Positions 1 to 11,999 are shown, numbered from the stretch's first letter. The stretch is DNA of 64,000 bases from Rapana venosa (GCA_028751875.1 CM054167.1:26354036-26418035), one strand, 5' to 3'. Notes: generated by a model from the sequence alone, not told the origin. Numbers and translations: made by a program.

Positions 1-420
1 CATTAAGGTAGCCATATTTTGACTTCGGAGATAGATTTATTTTTTATATTGTTTATCTTGAGAATTGTCTTCATCTATGACAAGCCCCTTGCGTGGTAAC
101 CATCAGTCTCGGTTACAGGAGAAAAGAATCTTCTGAAGATGGAGTACAGCTGCCTTTTTTTTTTTTTTAAAGTATCTGAAACTGTAGTGCAGGTGATCTC
201 ATCCGGTATGTACCTACAGTCTCACAGTGATTCCCCAGGTGTGATAAAAAAGAAGGAAAAAAAAGAAACTACGAACAAAACAGCAGCATATTTTTGGGCT
301 GGATTGATTCTGGATATGTTTTGCTGCAAAACACTTAGCAAGGCCCTCTCTCACAGTGACTTGTTTGAAAAAAAATTTTAAAGAGAAAAATAAAAGGTTT
401 CCATAGAATTGTAAACTAAA
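1..420. other. Repeat-derived noncoding stretch
   Basis: The first 35 bases match a dispersed element (family F here) whose signature is GGTAGCCATATTTTGACTTC; it recurs near 3.77, 6.47, 18.17, 21.79, 44.53 and 44.85 kb. The rest is A/T-rich with short homopolymers. No gene is seen. Confidence 0.5.
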
Positions 421-717
421 GGTGTCCCACAACCTATGTGGTCTTTGGGGGATCAAGGTGTCAGAGACCTCAGCTTCTCAAGGGACCAACATATTGAAGG
501 CGGCTCCCATCTCCTCTCCCTCGCTGCTTTTACCTTTTCCCTGTCTCTAAAAGATGGCAGGTACCCATTTACGGCTGAGTGAACTAGAGGACTGTGCCGA
601 AAGCAAGGCGCACGGACGGTCACTTGTTCCAAGTGGTAACCGTGCTCGATGCTGCTTAACCTGACCTTGGGGAGAGTGCGGAGTGCTCTGACCACTGAGC
701 TATCCAGGTCCCTCATT
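421..717 (-). mobile_element. SINE family A (tRNA-like head plus 5S-like segment)
   Basis: On the minus strand this reads a tRNA-like A box (TAGCTCAGTGGTCAGAGC), a 5S rRNA-like segment (AAGCAGCATCGAGC, then TTGGAACAAGTGACC here against TTGGATGGGTGACC in better copies), then the family body with a GGTAAAAGCAGCGAGGGAG motif. Other copies lie at 11.2, 23.1, 45.6 and 49.4 kb, with truncated ones at 10.1 and 27.6 kb. This copy is somewhat diverged. It is not a 5S gene. Confidence 0.75.
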
Positions 718-719
718 TG

Positions 720-1002
720 TGTGGCCTGTGAAAGTGGAAAAATATATATATATATATCTTCTGGAGACTGTGTTTAACTGTTAATAAAGTGAAGTATTTT
801 CTGAGAAATGTGACGTAGTGGGAAACTATGTTTGAAGAGTAATGTAATGTATAGAGTGGTGGGGAAGGGGGGGGGGGGGGGTGTTTACAGAATGGGTTTT
901 TTTTTTCTCCTTTAATTGCTTCCTTTATGTTTTTTGGATATATTTATTTTGAATCCATTTATTTTGTGGGTTTTTTTTAAGACTGGGAGAGATATCTTTC
1001 TC

Positions 1003-1033
<31 letters not shown>

Positions 1034-1073
1034 GTTGTTTTTTTAATGTGTCCAATGATCCACATATTTTGAA
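720..1073. other. Noncoding, short microsatellites and a G run
   Basis: Holds a short (TA)n near 742, a G run near 868-881 and a short (GA)n near 1015-1032. No coding signal. Confidence 0.6.
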
Positions 1074-1430
1074 TTAAGGGACCACAAATCTTCTTCTTCT
1101 TCTTTCTTTTTTGTCATGTTTCTCCAAGGGGAGGTTTGACATTGATGAACCTTCTCCATCTCTCTCTGTTTTGAGCTTCCTCCTTATTTATGCCCCTTTC
1201 TCTAAGATCATCTGCAATACAGGCAGCCCAGGTCTTACTAGGTCTTCCCTTTGGTCTCTTTCCATCCACTACGAAGTTCATTGGTCTTTTTTATGATGTG
1301 GTGGTCTGCTTTCTGTTGAACATGCCCAAACCAGCGCAGTCTAAGCCCAAACCAGCGCAGTCTATTGGTACTAGCTACAGACTTCAGATCATCAACTTTG
1401 CACATTCTCCATAGTTAAGGGACCACAAAT
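1074..1430 (-). mobile_element. LINE 3' end, 5'-truncated, with 16-bp target-site duplication
   Basis: The direct repeat TTAAGGGACCACAAAT occurs at 1074-1089 and 1415-1430 and brackets a minus-strand LINE 3' fragment that ends in a (GAA)n tail, seen as TTCTTC on the + strand. The same family (E here) recurs at 19.19, 35.93, 38.52 and 43.30 kb. Longer copies encode the C-terminal end of a non-LTR reverse transcriptase ORF. The flanking repeat is the expected scar of target-primed reverse transcription. Confidence 0.85.
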
Positions 1431-1690
1431 GAAATTATGTATTATATTTCAACCTATAAAAATTGGTCCAAGTTTTCTAAGAGGTTTCATATGTTTAGGT
1501 TTTTTTTCCTTTGTTTATTTTTATAATGATGTATTTGTATGTGTGTTTATTTATATTACACTATATTAAACACAGTCAAGTTCAGTTTCAGACTGTGTGT
1601 GGCATTTAAAAGCTTGTAACAGTGTGGATTAGAAAAGCAGGAAGGAATTCCTATCCAAGGATAGTGGTACAGAAATATGTGCAATTTATT
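1431..1690. other. A/T-rich noncoding stretch
   Basis: No coding signal or known repeat is seen. Confidence 0.5.
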
Positions 1691-1696
1691 GCATGT

Positions 1697-1698
<2 letters not shown>

Positions 1699-1770
<72 letters not shown>

Positions 1771-2050
1771 CACCACAAAACGCTTGCAAACAAACGCTTA
1801 CTCACAAACATGCTTACACACACACTCACACACACACACACACACTTGCAAACAAACACTTACTCACAAACATGCTTACACACACACACAACACACTCAC
1901 ACACGCTACACACACACACCACACACGCTTGCAAACAAACGCTTACACAACATGCTTGCACACACTCACACCACACACACGCTTATAACAAACGCTTACT
2001 CACAAACATGCTTGCACTCACACACACACGCACACACACACACACACTTC
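1699..2050. repeat. (CA)n followed by a CA-rich minisatellite
   Basis: About 35 uninterrupted CA dinucleotides, followed by four or five diverged copies of a unit containing TTGCAAACAAACGCTTACTC and ACAAACATGCTTGCACAC. Any open reading frame here is low-complexity and not a gene. Confidence 0.9.
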
Positions 2051-2960
2051 GTTGAGTTTGTTTAAGGAAGAAAAACCCAAATCATAAACAGAGAAAGGTT
2101 GGATGATATTAATATATGTCACTTTATATTTATACATGTGCAGTTTTACAATTTTTTGTCTTGTGGATCCAAATGAAAAGATTTTTTTTGTACTAGCACT
2201 GCTAAATAAAAATTAGGCAATAAATAGAAAAAGATATAATCACTTAAAAAAAATTTGGGGGAAGTTCATCAGTTCAAACAAAATTGTTATCAGAAAGGAC
2301 AACAAGAACAAAAACAAAACAAAACCCTGTGTTTACTGAGTGAATATTGTTGTTGTTTTTTTTGTTTTTTTGTATGGGAAAAAAATTGGTTTATGTAATT
2401 GCTCTATTCAAATTTATAATGCGCATTTCATAAGATTGTATGATTTGATTTATTTTCTCATTCTTGTGTTGCTCATAGAAACTTGAATGTTGGTTGGTCT
2501 GATTTCAAGATTACAAGGGCCTACAAATGTAAAAAAAGAAAATAAAGAAAAAAGACTATAAAAAAAAGAAGTTTGTGATTATTAACATGTGTTTGTGTCT
2601 TTTGTAGGTCTTATGAAATGTTGGGTACAAAATATAACTTACAAATGATTGATATAACCGTTTGTGGTTTTCTCTGTGCGGACATGTGTGAGAGAGAGAG
2701 AGAAAGAGAGAAAAAAGAGAGAGAGAGAGAGAGCAAAATGTTGTGAAGATCTAGAACCGAGTCATGCAGAATTTTACAGCAACACATAATTATCCTATCT
2801 TTGGCTTCTGTGCTTCCATTAGCACTTAAGTGTCGGCTGTTTGAGGTCAGCTCTTTTTTGCTGCCAGTGCGAATGATCCAGGTGTTTGTCAGGTAAGAAG
2901 TTCAAGACCTCTTGGCAGAGCCACGATTAGCGCTGCACCTGGAATTCCTTCCTTCACCTT
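2051..2960. other. A/T-rich noncoding stretch
   Basis: Contains short poly-A and poly-T runs and a (GA)n tract near 2691-2734. Nothing else can be supported. Confidence 0.5.
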
Positions 2961-3300
2961 CACCATATCCTGCAGTTCTGCGTGAGGTTGTGGGTTCGAT
3001 TCCCAGCCTCCTCGCCCTTTCTTCCCAGTTTGACCCCCCAAAAATCGAACTGAATGTCAAAGTCCTTCGGATGAGACTTTAAAACCGAGGCCTCGTGTTT
3101 GAACGCACGCAGAGCAGAACATCTTGCGCACACACGTTAAATCCTGTTCCGCTTTTCGAAAGAGTAGGCCATTGTGTGCCGGTGGAAACAGATGACAAAA
3201 TTTACAAAACCGCATACACACGGGGATTGGATGTAAACAAGCACATGAGTGCTTTTTCCATTATCCTCGATATAAAAGAATAAATAAATAAATAAAGTTC
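2960..3300 (+). mobile_element. SINE family B
   Basis: A tRNA B-box-like GGGTTCGATTCCCAGCC is followed by the family core (CCTTCGGATGAGAC, then ATCTTGCGCACACACG, then GTAGGCCATTGTGTGCCGG) and the tail (GGATGTAAACAAGCACATGAG, CCTCGATATAAAAGAATAAA in pieces). The 5' end of the tRNA-like head is missing. This is the commonest element in the window. Confidence 0.8.
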
Positions 3301-3399
3301 CTTAGGCTGTGGGGACACCAAGGAACTTTTTGCAACCAGCTTCCTCCACTCCGCGCAGTCCTCTCCAATGCATCACTCCTCCCCCCCCCCCCCCTAAAA

Positions 3400-3560
3400 T
3401 TCTTCGGATAATACTTCACCCTGAAGTTGGATGCACTGGGCCTGACTTGTCAGGCGCTTCACAGCAATGTGACACAATTTTTTGCGGGGACTGGATGTAA
3501 AAAAAAAGCACATGGGTGCGCGCTTATTCATTATCCTCGAAATAAAAGAATTTGTCATTG
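3400..3560 (+). mobile_element. SINE family B tail joined to another repeat fragment
   Basis: A CTGACTTGTCAGGCGCTTC segment, also at 33.44 kb and inverted at 49.74 kb, is joined to a family B tail (GGGGACTGGATGTAAAA, ATTATCCTCGAAATAAAAG). A C run lies just upstream near 3379-3395. Confidence 0.65.
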
Positions 3561-3699
3561 TCTTATATGACAGACAGCAATACTTTGTCTGAGCGTTTGA
3601 TAGAAGAAGAAGAAGAAGACTGTATTATAAGCAAACGCATGCAAACATCTTGTAGGCCTACACATTTTGTTTGGGGGTTTTGTTTTGTTTTTTTGTCTC

Positions 3700-3830
3700 T
3701 TTCTCAGCTAGAGCTCTGAGGTTCACCACTGGTGAAATTTTTGCGTTTGGGACCATTTTTGTCCCACCATTAAGGTAGCCGCATTCCGACTTCAGGAATG
3801 TTGTCTAAACAGGAACACACCATTATGCAT
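3700..3830 (+). mobile_element. Family F repeat fragment
   Basis: Contains AGCTAGAGCTCTGAGGTTCA and GGTAGCCGCATTCCGACTTC, the two signature blocks of this family. Sister copies are near 18.08, 21.73 and 44.46 kb. Confidence 0.7.
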
Positions 3831-3914
3831 GTTTTTTTTGTTTTGTTTTTAATTCTGTCGTTCATTCTTACCGGCATGGACAGACTTACTCCACTAAAAG
3901 ACCTAACAGATTCT

Positions 3915-4115
3915 TAACGTGCTTGCAAGACGTTCTGCGTGCGTTCGCACACGGGGCTTCGGCTAATAGTCTCATTTGAAGGACATTTGGGGGAGAGTGG
4001 AGTCAGTGCTGATGTTAACTCCAGGGGGAACAGTCCCCTCAAACAGGTGCCTCGGTGGTGGCTCGAACCGGGACCTTCAGATCACCAGCTTAATGCTCTA
4101 ACCACAAGGCTCAAG
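3915..4115 (-). mobile_element. SINE family B with tRNA-like head
   Basis: The minus strand reads a tRNA-like start (TGGTTAGAGCATTAAGCTGG), a B box near GGTCCCGGTTCGAGCC, a GGAGTTAACATCAGC block and the core. It resembles the copies at 36.9 and 51.5 kb more than the one at 27.8 kb, suggesting two subfamilies with different heads. Confidence 0.75.
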
Positions 4116-4119
4116 GCTA

Positions 4120-4780
4120 TCCCGCTCTCCTCATCTCCCTCCACCACCAGCACCCCCTCCCCCACACATACACACACACACACTCCCCAGCCCCCGTTCC
4201 CATGCACATAACTCAAACCCCGCTCACCTTTTGTAGAAGAGTAGACAATCAGTCGCCCAACCCCTGCAACACCTTCTACTAGCCACACAGGATCGTGAAG
4301 CATGGAAAAAGATCTCTGTCGCGTCTTCTCTCATGTCCCCCCTACGTCCTCTGAGACATGGGACTGAGTGAGTGAGAATCGTGCATGGCCGGTGAGGCGG
4401 ATGGCACGAGCATACCCAGCATGCACCCACCCTGCTACCTGCAGAAAGGTGGGCTCTGCCAGGTTCAACCTGCTTAATTAAGACAGACATACACCTTGCC
4501 TGATAAAAAAAAAAAAAAATCCAGGGCTGTGCCCCAACGGCTCTTCAAGGAGTTAATTAAGGGAGATAGTCAAATCCAGTCGTCAGCTCTATGTGGGCAG
4601 GCTCAACCATGAACTTGGAGATGTTCATCCCAACCCCCCCCCCCCCCCCCCCCCCCTGAAATCGCTGTTAGATAATAATTATGAACCTGCCACCATGAGA
4701 CGAACACGTCTTACACAGGACGACTTTACTTCCCTTTTTACTATCGCCAGAAACTGAACGTTCTTGCCCAGTCACTGAGT
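4120..4780. other. Noncoding; short (CA)n, poly-C run of about 27
   Basis: Holds a short (CA)n near 4165-4182, a paragraph-like moderately complex stretch near 4310-4620 of unknown origin, a C homopolymer near 4631-4656 and a (ATC)n run near 4787-4804. No gene recognised. Confidence 0.5.
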
Positions 4781-4784
4781 GTGA

Positions 4785-5160
4785 TATCATCATCATCATC
4801 ATCATTAACCATTACACCCAGTGGTGTGTAGGGCTGCTAGCAACAAAGCGTTTCCACTCCTGCCTATCCTGGGCCAACCTAGTCACTGATCCCCCAAGAG
4901 TGCTGCATGGCCTTCATCTCACTTTCTACAGTCCTCCTCCTCCACGTTGCTTTTGGTCTTCCTTTCTCTCTCCTTCCTTCTGGGGTCCAGTGCAATGCTG
5001 TTCTTGTGATTGACTGTGGGTCTCTTCGGAGGATGTGCCCAGTCCACTTCCACCGTCGTCTGGTGATGATGGTTCCCATGTCTTCTTGCGAGTGTGATAT
5101 AGTCTTCCCTAAAACTATGGCCACTGCCGAAGCTTTTGTTGAGGGCAGACTTCAAAACTC
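4785..5160 (-). mobile_element. LINE 3' end with broken reverse-transcriptase C-terminus
   Basis: The minus strand encodes a non-LTR reverse-transcriptase C-terminal tail in several frames: WKWTGHILRRDPQSITRTAL, then WTPEGRREKGRPKATWRR, then TVESEMKAMQHSWGISD. The GHxLRR and GRPK..WRR blocks are typical of these elements. The frame is broken near 5000-5040 and again downstream. Related sequence may extend toward 5,500. It is a relic, not a functional gene. Confidence 0.7.
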
Positions 5161-5469
5161 AACTCAACCCAACTGTCTCCATCGACGCTGTCGTCGGTAA
5201 GACCTCCAAGCAGTGCCACCAGGGTTCTCCATATCTTTTTCTCTGTCTCTGCTGAATTATACGATCTCCTGTACTCCTCCCAGACCAGTGATGTTGGCAA
5301 TGCAGGATGTTGGTGGTAGTCTGCCTCTGTTTTTCCCTTCTGCCCTCAAACCTTTCCTTGAAGGAACTGTCGTTATCAGATTTGTCTGTGCGTTTCTGTT
5401 TGCATGACCAACGTATTCTTAGTCTGAGCTTATTGATTTCAGCCAACATTTGTCTGTTTCTACATTGAA

Positions 5470-5500
<31 letters not shown>

Positions 5501-5575
5501 GATGAAAACGAGCAGCGTGGGGACAGCAAGAGTGAGAAACATCACAGACTATGAGGCAGCAGCAGCAGCGAAGCC
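5160..5575. other. Probable older LINE-derived sequence
   Basis: Degraded minus-strand reading frames continue the LINE fragment to the left without clear motifs. A (CAGA)n tetranucleotide run lies near 5471-5500. Confidence 0.35.
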
Positions 5576-5579
5576 ATGA

Positions 5580-5608
5580 TCATACACACACATGCAGACA
5601 CATGCACA

Positions 5609-5639
<31 letters not shown>

Positions 5640-5773
5640 GCACACACACACAGACAGACACAGACACACCACACACACGCGCGCGCGTGCGCGCCACACA
5701 ACACACACAGACACACACAAACAGACAGACACACCACACCACACGCGCGCGCGCGCGCGAAACACACACACAC

Positions 5774-5822
<49 letters not shown>
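5580..5822. repeat. Mixed (CA)n and (CG)n array, Z-DNA prone
   Basis: Blocks of CA dinucleotides alternate with three blocks of CG dinucleotides (near 5627-5640, 5679-5692 and 5744-5759). The alternating purine-pyrimidine pattern is nearly unbroken for over 200 bp. Confidence 0.9.
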
Positions 5823-5823
<1 letters not shown>

Positions 5824-5827
5824 GAGG

Positions 5828-5945
5828 GAACGGATGACAATATTTACAAATCTGCATACACACGGGGATTGGATGTAAAAAATAAAAAAGCCAACGATTG
5901 CTTACTCCATTATCCTCCAAATAAAAAAAGATAAAAATTAAAAAT
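5828..5945 (+). mobile_element. SINE family B tail
   Basis: Matches the tail of the family (CGGATGACAATATTTAC, CACACGGGGATTGGATGT, TTATCCTCCAAATAAAAAA). The head is missing; the (CA)n array has replaced or invaded it. Confidence 0.7.
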
Positions 5946-5949
5946 AATC

Positions 5950-5962
5950 ACACACTCTCATA

Positions 5963-6035
<73 letters not shown>

Positions 6036-6036
6036 C
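5950..6036. repeat. (CA)n microsatellite
   Basis: Roughly 32 uninterrupted CA units after a few imperfect ones. Confidence 0.9.
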
Positions 6037-6039
6037 ATG

Positions 6040-7135
6040 CGCGCACCAATGTATTTCACTAATGAGTGTAATACATGAAATAAGCAGAATTATGATGTTA
6101 GATCATAATCAGCATAGAACAAACGAACAAACAAACCGAGATAGAAAGACAACAACAACAACACAAACAACACAAACAACCCATCCCAAAGACACTTATT
6201 TGGAGGGACATTAGATAAGAGTATGCAGAGACCAGTGTTTTACAGGAATTCTGGCGCTTGATAAAGCCTCTTACAAGCAATTATAAATGACAATGGAACA
6301 ATAAACAATAGTTGTTGTTGTGCGTTCCCCAGCTTTACACTCTGGGGTCACCCAGAACGTGCACTCTGACTCATTCATCCCACCTGGGAATCACTGTGAG
6401 ATAGGAAGCACACCCGGAAGGAAGTTTGCGTGTATGACTATTTTCAAGTACCTCGCCAAATAGGCAGCCATACTCCGACTTCAGAGGATTTTTTTTCTCC
6501 TTTAAAAGAAGAGTGCAGGTTGTTACGTTAAGAGCTTGTCATGGCTGAAGGCAATCTCAACACAACATTTTACAACATAACAACATTTTAGTGTAGGCCT
6601 TGCAATTAGCTGACATCAATAACTGACACAGCTTTTGGCCTGGGCCAATAAACAATAGTCATTCCCTTTTGCCTTTTTAGGGGGTATGGAGGAAGGGTAA
6701 ACATCAGATAATGACAGGAAGAACAAAACTCTAAACAGCAACAACCAACACCCCCCACCCCCCCCTTCTTCCCGCCAAGGATTCAGATTAATATAAGCCC
6801 TAGGCCCTATGAATGCATTAACTACACATGCACAACTTTCGACAGTCTAGCCCCCTTTCCCCCATTGCAATAATGAATACATTAACGACACAACTTTCAA
6901 CAATCTAATATATTTTGATAACTGAAGCGTTTCTTTCTGAAAAGTATAAGACATCATTAGGGGGGGGGGGGGGGGGGGGGGGGTTGGGGGGTTGGTGGGG
7001 GGGACTTAAAGAAGATTTTTTAAAGCTGTGATTATGCGGATGGCGAGATAGAGTTTATGCGAAGTTTATGTGCGTGGGATAAAACAACTAGCCTACAACC
7101 ACCCAAGGCAAAAAACCACAACAACAGCAACATCA
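6040..7135. other. Noncoding, with a family F fragment and a G-rich tract
   Basis: A repeat fragment at about 6315-6490 ends with the family F signature (GGCAGCCATACTCCGACTTC). A C-rich run lies near 6751-6768 and a nearly pure G tract at about 6961-7002. No gene seen. Confidence 0.5.
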
Positions 7136-7153
7136 AGAAGAAGAAGAGCAACA

Positions 7154-7184
<31 letters not shown>

Positions 7185-7207
7185 CAACAACAAAACAAAA
7201 CAAAACC

Positions 7208-7240
<33 letters not shown>

Positions 7241-7280
7241 CACACACACACACACAAACCAACAAAAACAACAAAAAAGT
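7136..7280. repeat. (AGC)n / (AAC)n / (CA)n compound microsatellite
   Basis: About nine CAG units are followed by AAC units and then about 25 CA units with one interruption. Confidence 0.85.
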
Positions 7281-8795
7281 GAAACTGAAAAAAAGTCTCA
7301 AAATACAGTCTTTTTCTTCTCTTTTAGTAGGAATGTGTGTTCTTCTTCTCAATTGTTTCATGTCCATAAGGCGATTTAGACAATTGTACAGCCACGTTAA
7401 GAATGTACAGAAAAAGAAAGAAAAAAGTGGATGACAAGTGGAAGGATGCAGACAGTAATAGAAAGTGTGTTGCGCGTGCGTGCGCGTGTGTGAAGGGGGG
7501 GGGGGGGGGGGCGAAGGAGCCCAGACGGCCGGTTCGACTTCGGAAACTGCTGTCTACGCCAGCATATACGCTACGCCAAGTGCAATGCATCAATCACACA
7601 CACGCTAGGCTGTGACGTGACGGCTTTATCGATCATTAGCTTGTGCACTGTTTGTTCACACCTCATTTCCCATTCTACCCCTGCAGGTCAGGTTTGATCA
7701 CGTGGTAAAATGGCTGTTCAATCAAACGAACATACACAGGAATAGTTTTTGAAGAAAAAGTGCACATCTTTGTATCGGCTGAGAAAACAAAGACGAGTGT
7801 TTAGGAAACAAGTTGAAGTTTATTTTTCATGCCTATTTGATATGGACTAGGTTTATTTTTTGGTGTGTTAAAGTTCGAAAGTACATTAAAGCAGAGATCG
7901 GCAGTCGAACAGTTTGATAGATTTCCACTAAGGTTGCATTTGTTGCAGTTCCGTACACAATACATCGCAAAAGAAGCAAAAGCGAAGGTAAGAGTTTAGT
8001 ATGAATGATGTATGTTGACCGGTATCTGTATTGGCGGGTCGTGATGTTGTATGAAAAAACCCAGATAGATTGTGTCACAGATGATTATCGAACATTTGTC
8101 AGAATGAAACGGAAAGTGGCGGGTTGACGCCGCTATTATCGGCTGCATGAGATTAGTGTACAACATTGACTCATTGTGTGAGATCTGCACTGCTGCGGAA
8201 AAGCCGATTTTGCCAGTAGCGAGCTATGTTATATAATTTCCTTTTTGACATGGATTACTTCCGTGGATTAAAGCGTTTGGCACGGTTTAGGTCAATACTA
8301 CTAGTACACGAGTGTTAAGATTTTTTGTTCAAATGCTTTGGAAAAAATAGCAGACGACCATCCTAGATTATCATTATCGATCAAAACCGAGTGAAAATCG
8401 ATATTGGGCATTCAGTGGGCGTGAGGATCGGAACAACATATTCATTTGAATGATACAATAGTAGGCCCTATATAATATCATACTTTCAAATCGTATTATA
8501 TGGTATATTTTCTGGGGTATGAAATTCTCACGTAGTCTTTTTTCCGTTGAACTTCATCATCAGAAGATAGATAAGATAAACATTTTTTAATGATTAAACG
8601 TAACTTAACAACTACTAGAACTAGGCTAGACAAGCGTGGAAAAATCGAAACTGTGAAGTGAAATGCTTCCTTAAATGTATTATATATAGACAGCATGTGT
8701 AACTTAAAGTTGCTTATTTCACACTAAAAAAGTACAAAGTAGGTATGTTTTTTTATGTAAATTTAAAAAAACAACAACACACATGGCCATGTAAA
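7281..8795. other. Low-repeat noncoding stretch
   Basis: Unlike most of the window this segment is largely free of recognised repeats apart from a G run near 7495-7510. It contains scattered CpG sites (for example around 7470-7560 and 8120-8280). I see no open frame with coding character. It could hold regulatory DNA or an untranslated exon, but nothing specific supports that. Confidence 0.4.
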
Positions 8796-8797
<2 letters not shown>

Positions 8798-8865
<68 letters not shown>

Positions 8866-8879
8866 CTCACTCACACTCA

Positions 8880-8955
<76 letters not shown>
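8798..8955. repeat. Two (CA)n blocks
   Basis: Two long CA runs separated by GTGCACTCACTCACACTCAT. Confidence 0.9.
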
Positions 8956-8956
<1 letters not shown>

Positions 8957-9059
8957 GGTCTTGTGTCATTGCATTAATGATGAATCATCATGATGATGTT
9001 GGTGGTGATGATGATGGTGCTTTCATCATTCTGGCAATCTCTCTTCTCTCCATCAGTCC

Positions 9060-9302
9060 TCCCGGCTTCTCTTAGTCTGTTTGCCTGTCTGTCTGCCTCT
9101 GTGTGTGTGTGTCTATGATTCTGTCTGTCTGTCTGTCTCTGTCTCTTTGTCTATATCTCTCTGTGTCTCTGTCTGTGTCTGTGTCTCTCTCTCACTCTCA
9201 TAATAGAAAAAAATGGACACACATGCAGTAACTAAGTCTCTGTCTCTGTCTGTCTGCTTCACACACACACACACACACACACACATGCAAACACACACAC
9301 TT
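9060..9302. repeat. (GTCT)n-rich and (CA)n low-complexity stretch
   Basis: Imperfect CTGT/CTCT tetranucleotide repeats followed by a short CA run. Confidence 0.75.
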
Positions 9303-9529
9303 GTTTGATCACAATATACTCTTTTGGGTCCCCTCCCCTTCCTTTTTTAGGGTGGGAAAGGGGCATTCCATTCCTATTTATTATGCATAATACATTAATA
9401 GTATATTTTCATCAAATGCTGAAAACAAAAAGTTTAAAACCTGAGTTTGATTTAAACTAAAGATGATCATAACAGATGAAACAAAGAAACTGTGTCAGAT
9501 GTTTTTGAGAAAATAAAGTATTCTGTGTG

Positions 9530-9560
<31 letters not shown>

Positions 9561-10060
9561 TGTAAACATCTATCCACTAAATAGTGATTTTAGTGTGTGT
9601 GTGTGTGCATGAGTTTTTAAGATTTCCATAAGTTAAACTCATACTACTACTATACAGTACTAGTCGTAATGTTTTTGAATGAAGAGTGTAGGTTTCATCA
9701 ATTTCTGTTTAGTTATGAAAGAAAACACAATATGTGATTTATGAGTTTCTCAATTTATGTACAGTTGCGATAGGTTGCACAAACTAGGCCTAGTCTGTTT
9801 TGATTGCATTTTAATTTCTTTTGTCGTTTCAAAGTGTTTCTCATAATTATTTTGTGCTTATTTTCTTCAGGCACACATACATGTCACCAGCTCCAGAATG
9901 TGTCACACTCACAATGTAGTGATGTATATTTTATATTTTAAAAAAAGAAAAGAAAAAATGGTTTGTCAAAGAAAAACATACTAATTTTTTTTACTAAAAT
10001 CAAAGGACATCATTATGAATATTGGGCACACAAGGGTAGATTCCACCAACAAAAGGGGAA
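9303..10060. other. A/T-rich noncoding stretch
   Basis: Contains (GT)n near 9520-9560 and short A/T runs. No coding signal. Confidence 0.5.
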
Positions 10061-10094
10061 CTTGGGCATATAGTACACATTTCACTAGTGGTAT

Positions 10095-10240
10095 GGAAAG
10101 GTAAAGCAGCGAGGAAGAGGAGATGGGTGCCACCCTCAATATGCTGGTCCAAGAGAAGCTGAGGTCTCCCACACCTCACTCTCCTAGTCCTATGACCACA
10201 TAGGTTATGGGACATCTTTACCTTTTACCTTTATGGAAAC
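10095..10240 (+). mobile_element. SINE family A, 5'-truncated
   Basis: Begins at the GGTAAAGCAGCGAGGAAGAG motif and ends at TATAGGTTATGGGAC-like sequence (here CATAGGTTATGGGACATC). It sits at the left border of the 10.2-11.9 kb minisatellite. Confidence 0.7.
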
Positions 10241-11875
10241 GATAGGGACACGATGTACAGATTTCTCCATCATAAGGGGAACATTGGGCACACAGTACAG
10301 ATTTTATTTTCCCAATATAAGTCATAAGGAGAACATTTAGGAACACATTACAGATTTTCCAAACATAAAAACAACAACATTAGGACCACAATACAGATGT
10401 CACCAACATAAGGAAAACATTAGGGACACACGTTACAGATTTCACCAACATAAGTGGAACATTAGGGACACACATTACAGGTTTCACCAATACAAGTGGA
10501 ACATTAGGGACACATTACATATTTCACCAACATAAGTGGAACATTAGGGACACACATTACAGATTTCACCAACAAAGTGGAACATTAGGGACACATTACA
10601 GATTTCACTGACATAAGTGGAACATTAGGGACACATTACAGATTCCACTGACATAAGTGGAACAATAGGGACACACATTACAGATTTCACCAACATAAGG
10701 GGAACATTAGGGACACATTACAGATTTCACCAACATAAGTGGAACATTAGGGACACACATTACAGATTTCACCAACATAAGTGGAACATTAGGGACACAC
10801 ATTACAGATTTCACCAACATAAGGGGAACATTAGGGACACACATTACAGATTTCACTAACAAAGTGGAACATTAGGGACACATTACAGATTTCACCAACA
10901 TAAGGAGATTATTAGCGACTCAGTACAAATTTCACCAACCAACATAAGGGGAACATTAGGGACACATAGATTTCATCAAAGGTAGGGCAACATTAGGGAT
11001 ACATTACATAGTTCACCAACATAGACATTAGGGACAGATTTCTTCAACATAAGAAAAACATTAGGAAACACATTAGGGACACATGACACTGACAGATTTC
11101 ACCAATGTAATTTGAATGTTTGGGACCTAGTACAGATTTCATCAATGGTGGGGGAACATTAGGGACACATTACAGATTTCACCACCATAAGGAACATGTG
11201 GGGGATGGGAAAGCTCAGTGGTCTGAGCACTCGCTTTCCCCCAGCCAAGTTAAGCAGCATTAAGCGTGGTTACCACTTGGATGGGTGACTGTTTGCGTGC
11301 CTTGGCTTCAGTACAGCTCCCCCCAGTTCACCCAGCTGTAAATTGGCGCCAGCCCTCTTTAGGGTCAGGGAAGGTAAAGCAGGGAGGGAGAGGAGACGGG
11401 TGCTGCCCTCAATATGCTGGCCCCTTGAGAAGTGAGGTCTCTGATGCCTCACTCCCCTACGACCTTATAGATTCAAGATTCAAGATTTTATTTCAAGAAA
11501 ACCCCCCAAGGGGTACATGAAATTTAACAAAACCACAACTTGCGGATAGGTTATGGGACACCTTTACCTTTTTTTAAAGGAAAATGTTAAGGACACATTA
11601 CAAATTTTGCCAACATAGAGAAACATTAGGGACACATTACAGATTTCACCAACATAAGTGGAACATTAGGGACACATTACAGATTTCACCAACATAAGTG
11701 GAACATTACTCATTAGGGACACATTACATATTTCACCAACATAAGTGGAACATTAGGGACACATTACAGATTTCACCAACATAAGTGGAGCATTAGGGAC
11801 ACATTACAGATTTCACCAACATAAGTGGAACATTAGGGACACATTACATATTTCACCAACTTAAGTAGTCACAAA
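10240..11875. repeat. Minisatellite, about 40-bp unit, two blocks
   Basis: Unit built from CATTACAGATTTCACCAACA and TAAGTGGAACATTAGGGACA. There are roughly 25 to 30 copies in two blocks (about 10,240-11,203 and 11,580-11,875), split by a SINE. Copies in the centre are most alike; those at the edges are diverged. Confidence 0.9.
11204..11578 (+). mobile_element. SINE family A interrupting the minisatellite
   Basis: Head AAGCTCAGTGGTCTGAGC, a 5S-like block (AAGCAGCATTAAGCGTGG, then TTGGATGGGTGACTG) and the usual body. A separate fragment of about 75 bp (containing TTTATTTCAAGAAAACCCCC) is inserted near its 3' end at about 11,468-11,545. Confidence 0.8.
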
Positions 11876-11999
11876 CATATTTCTAAGTATGAACAATATA
11901 ACATGTATGGCACAGTAAACTAAAGTGCCAACCAGTCATGTGATACACATTAGAGTACAGTAGTGTAGGAAGTGAGAAATGGGATTGTAACATGTTGGC

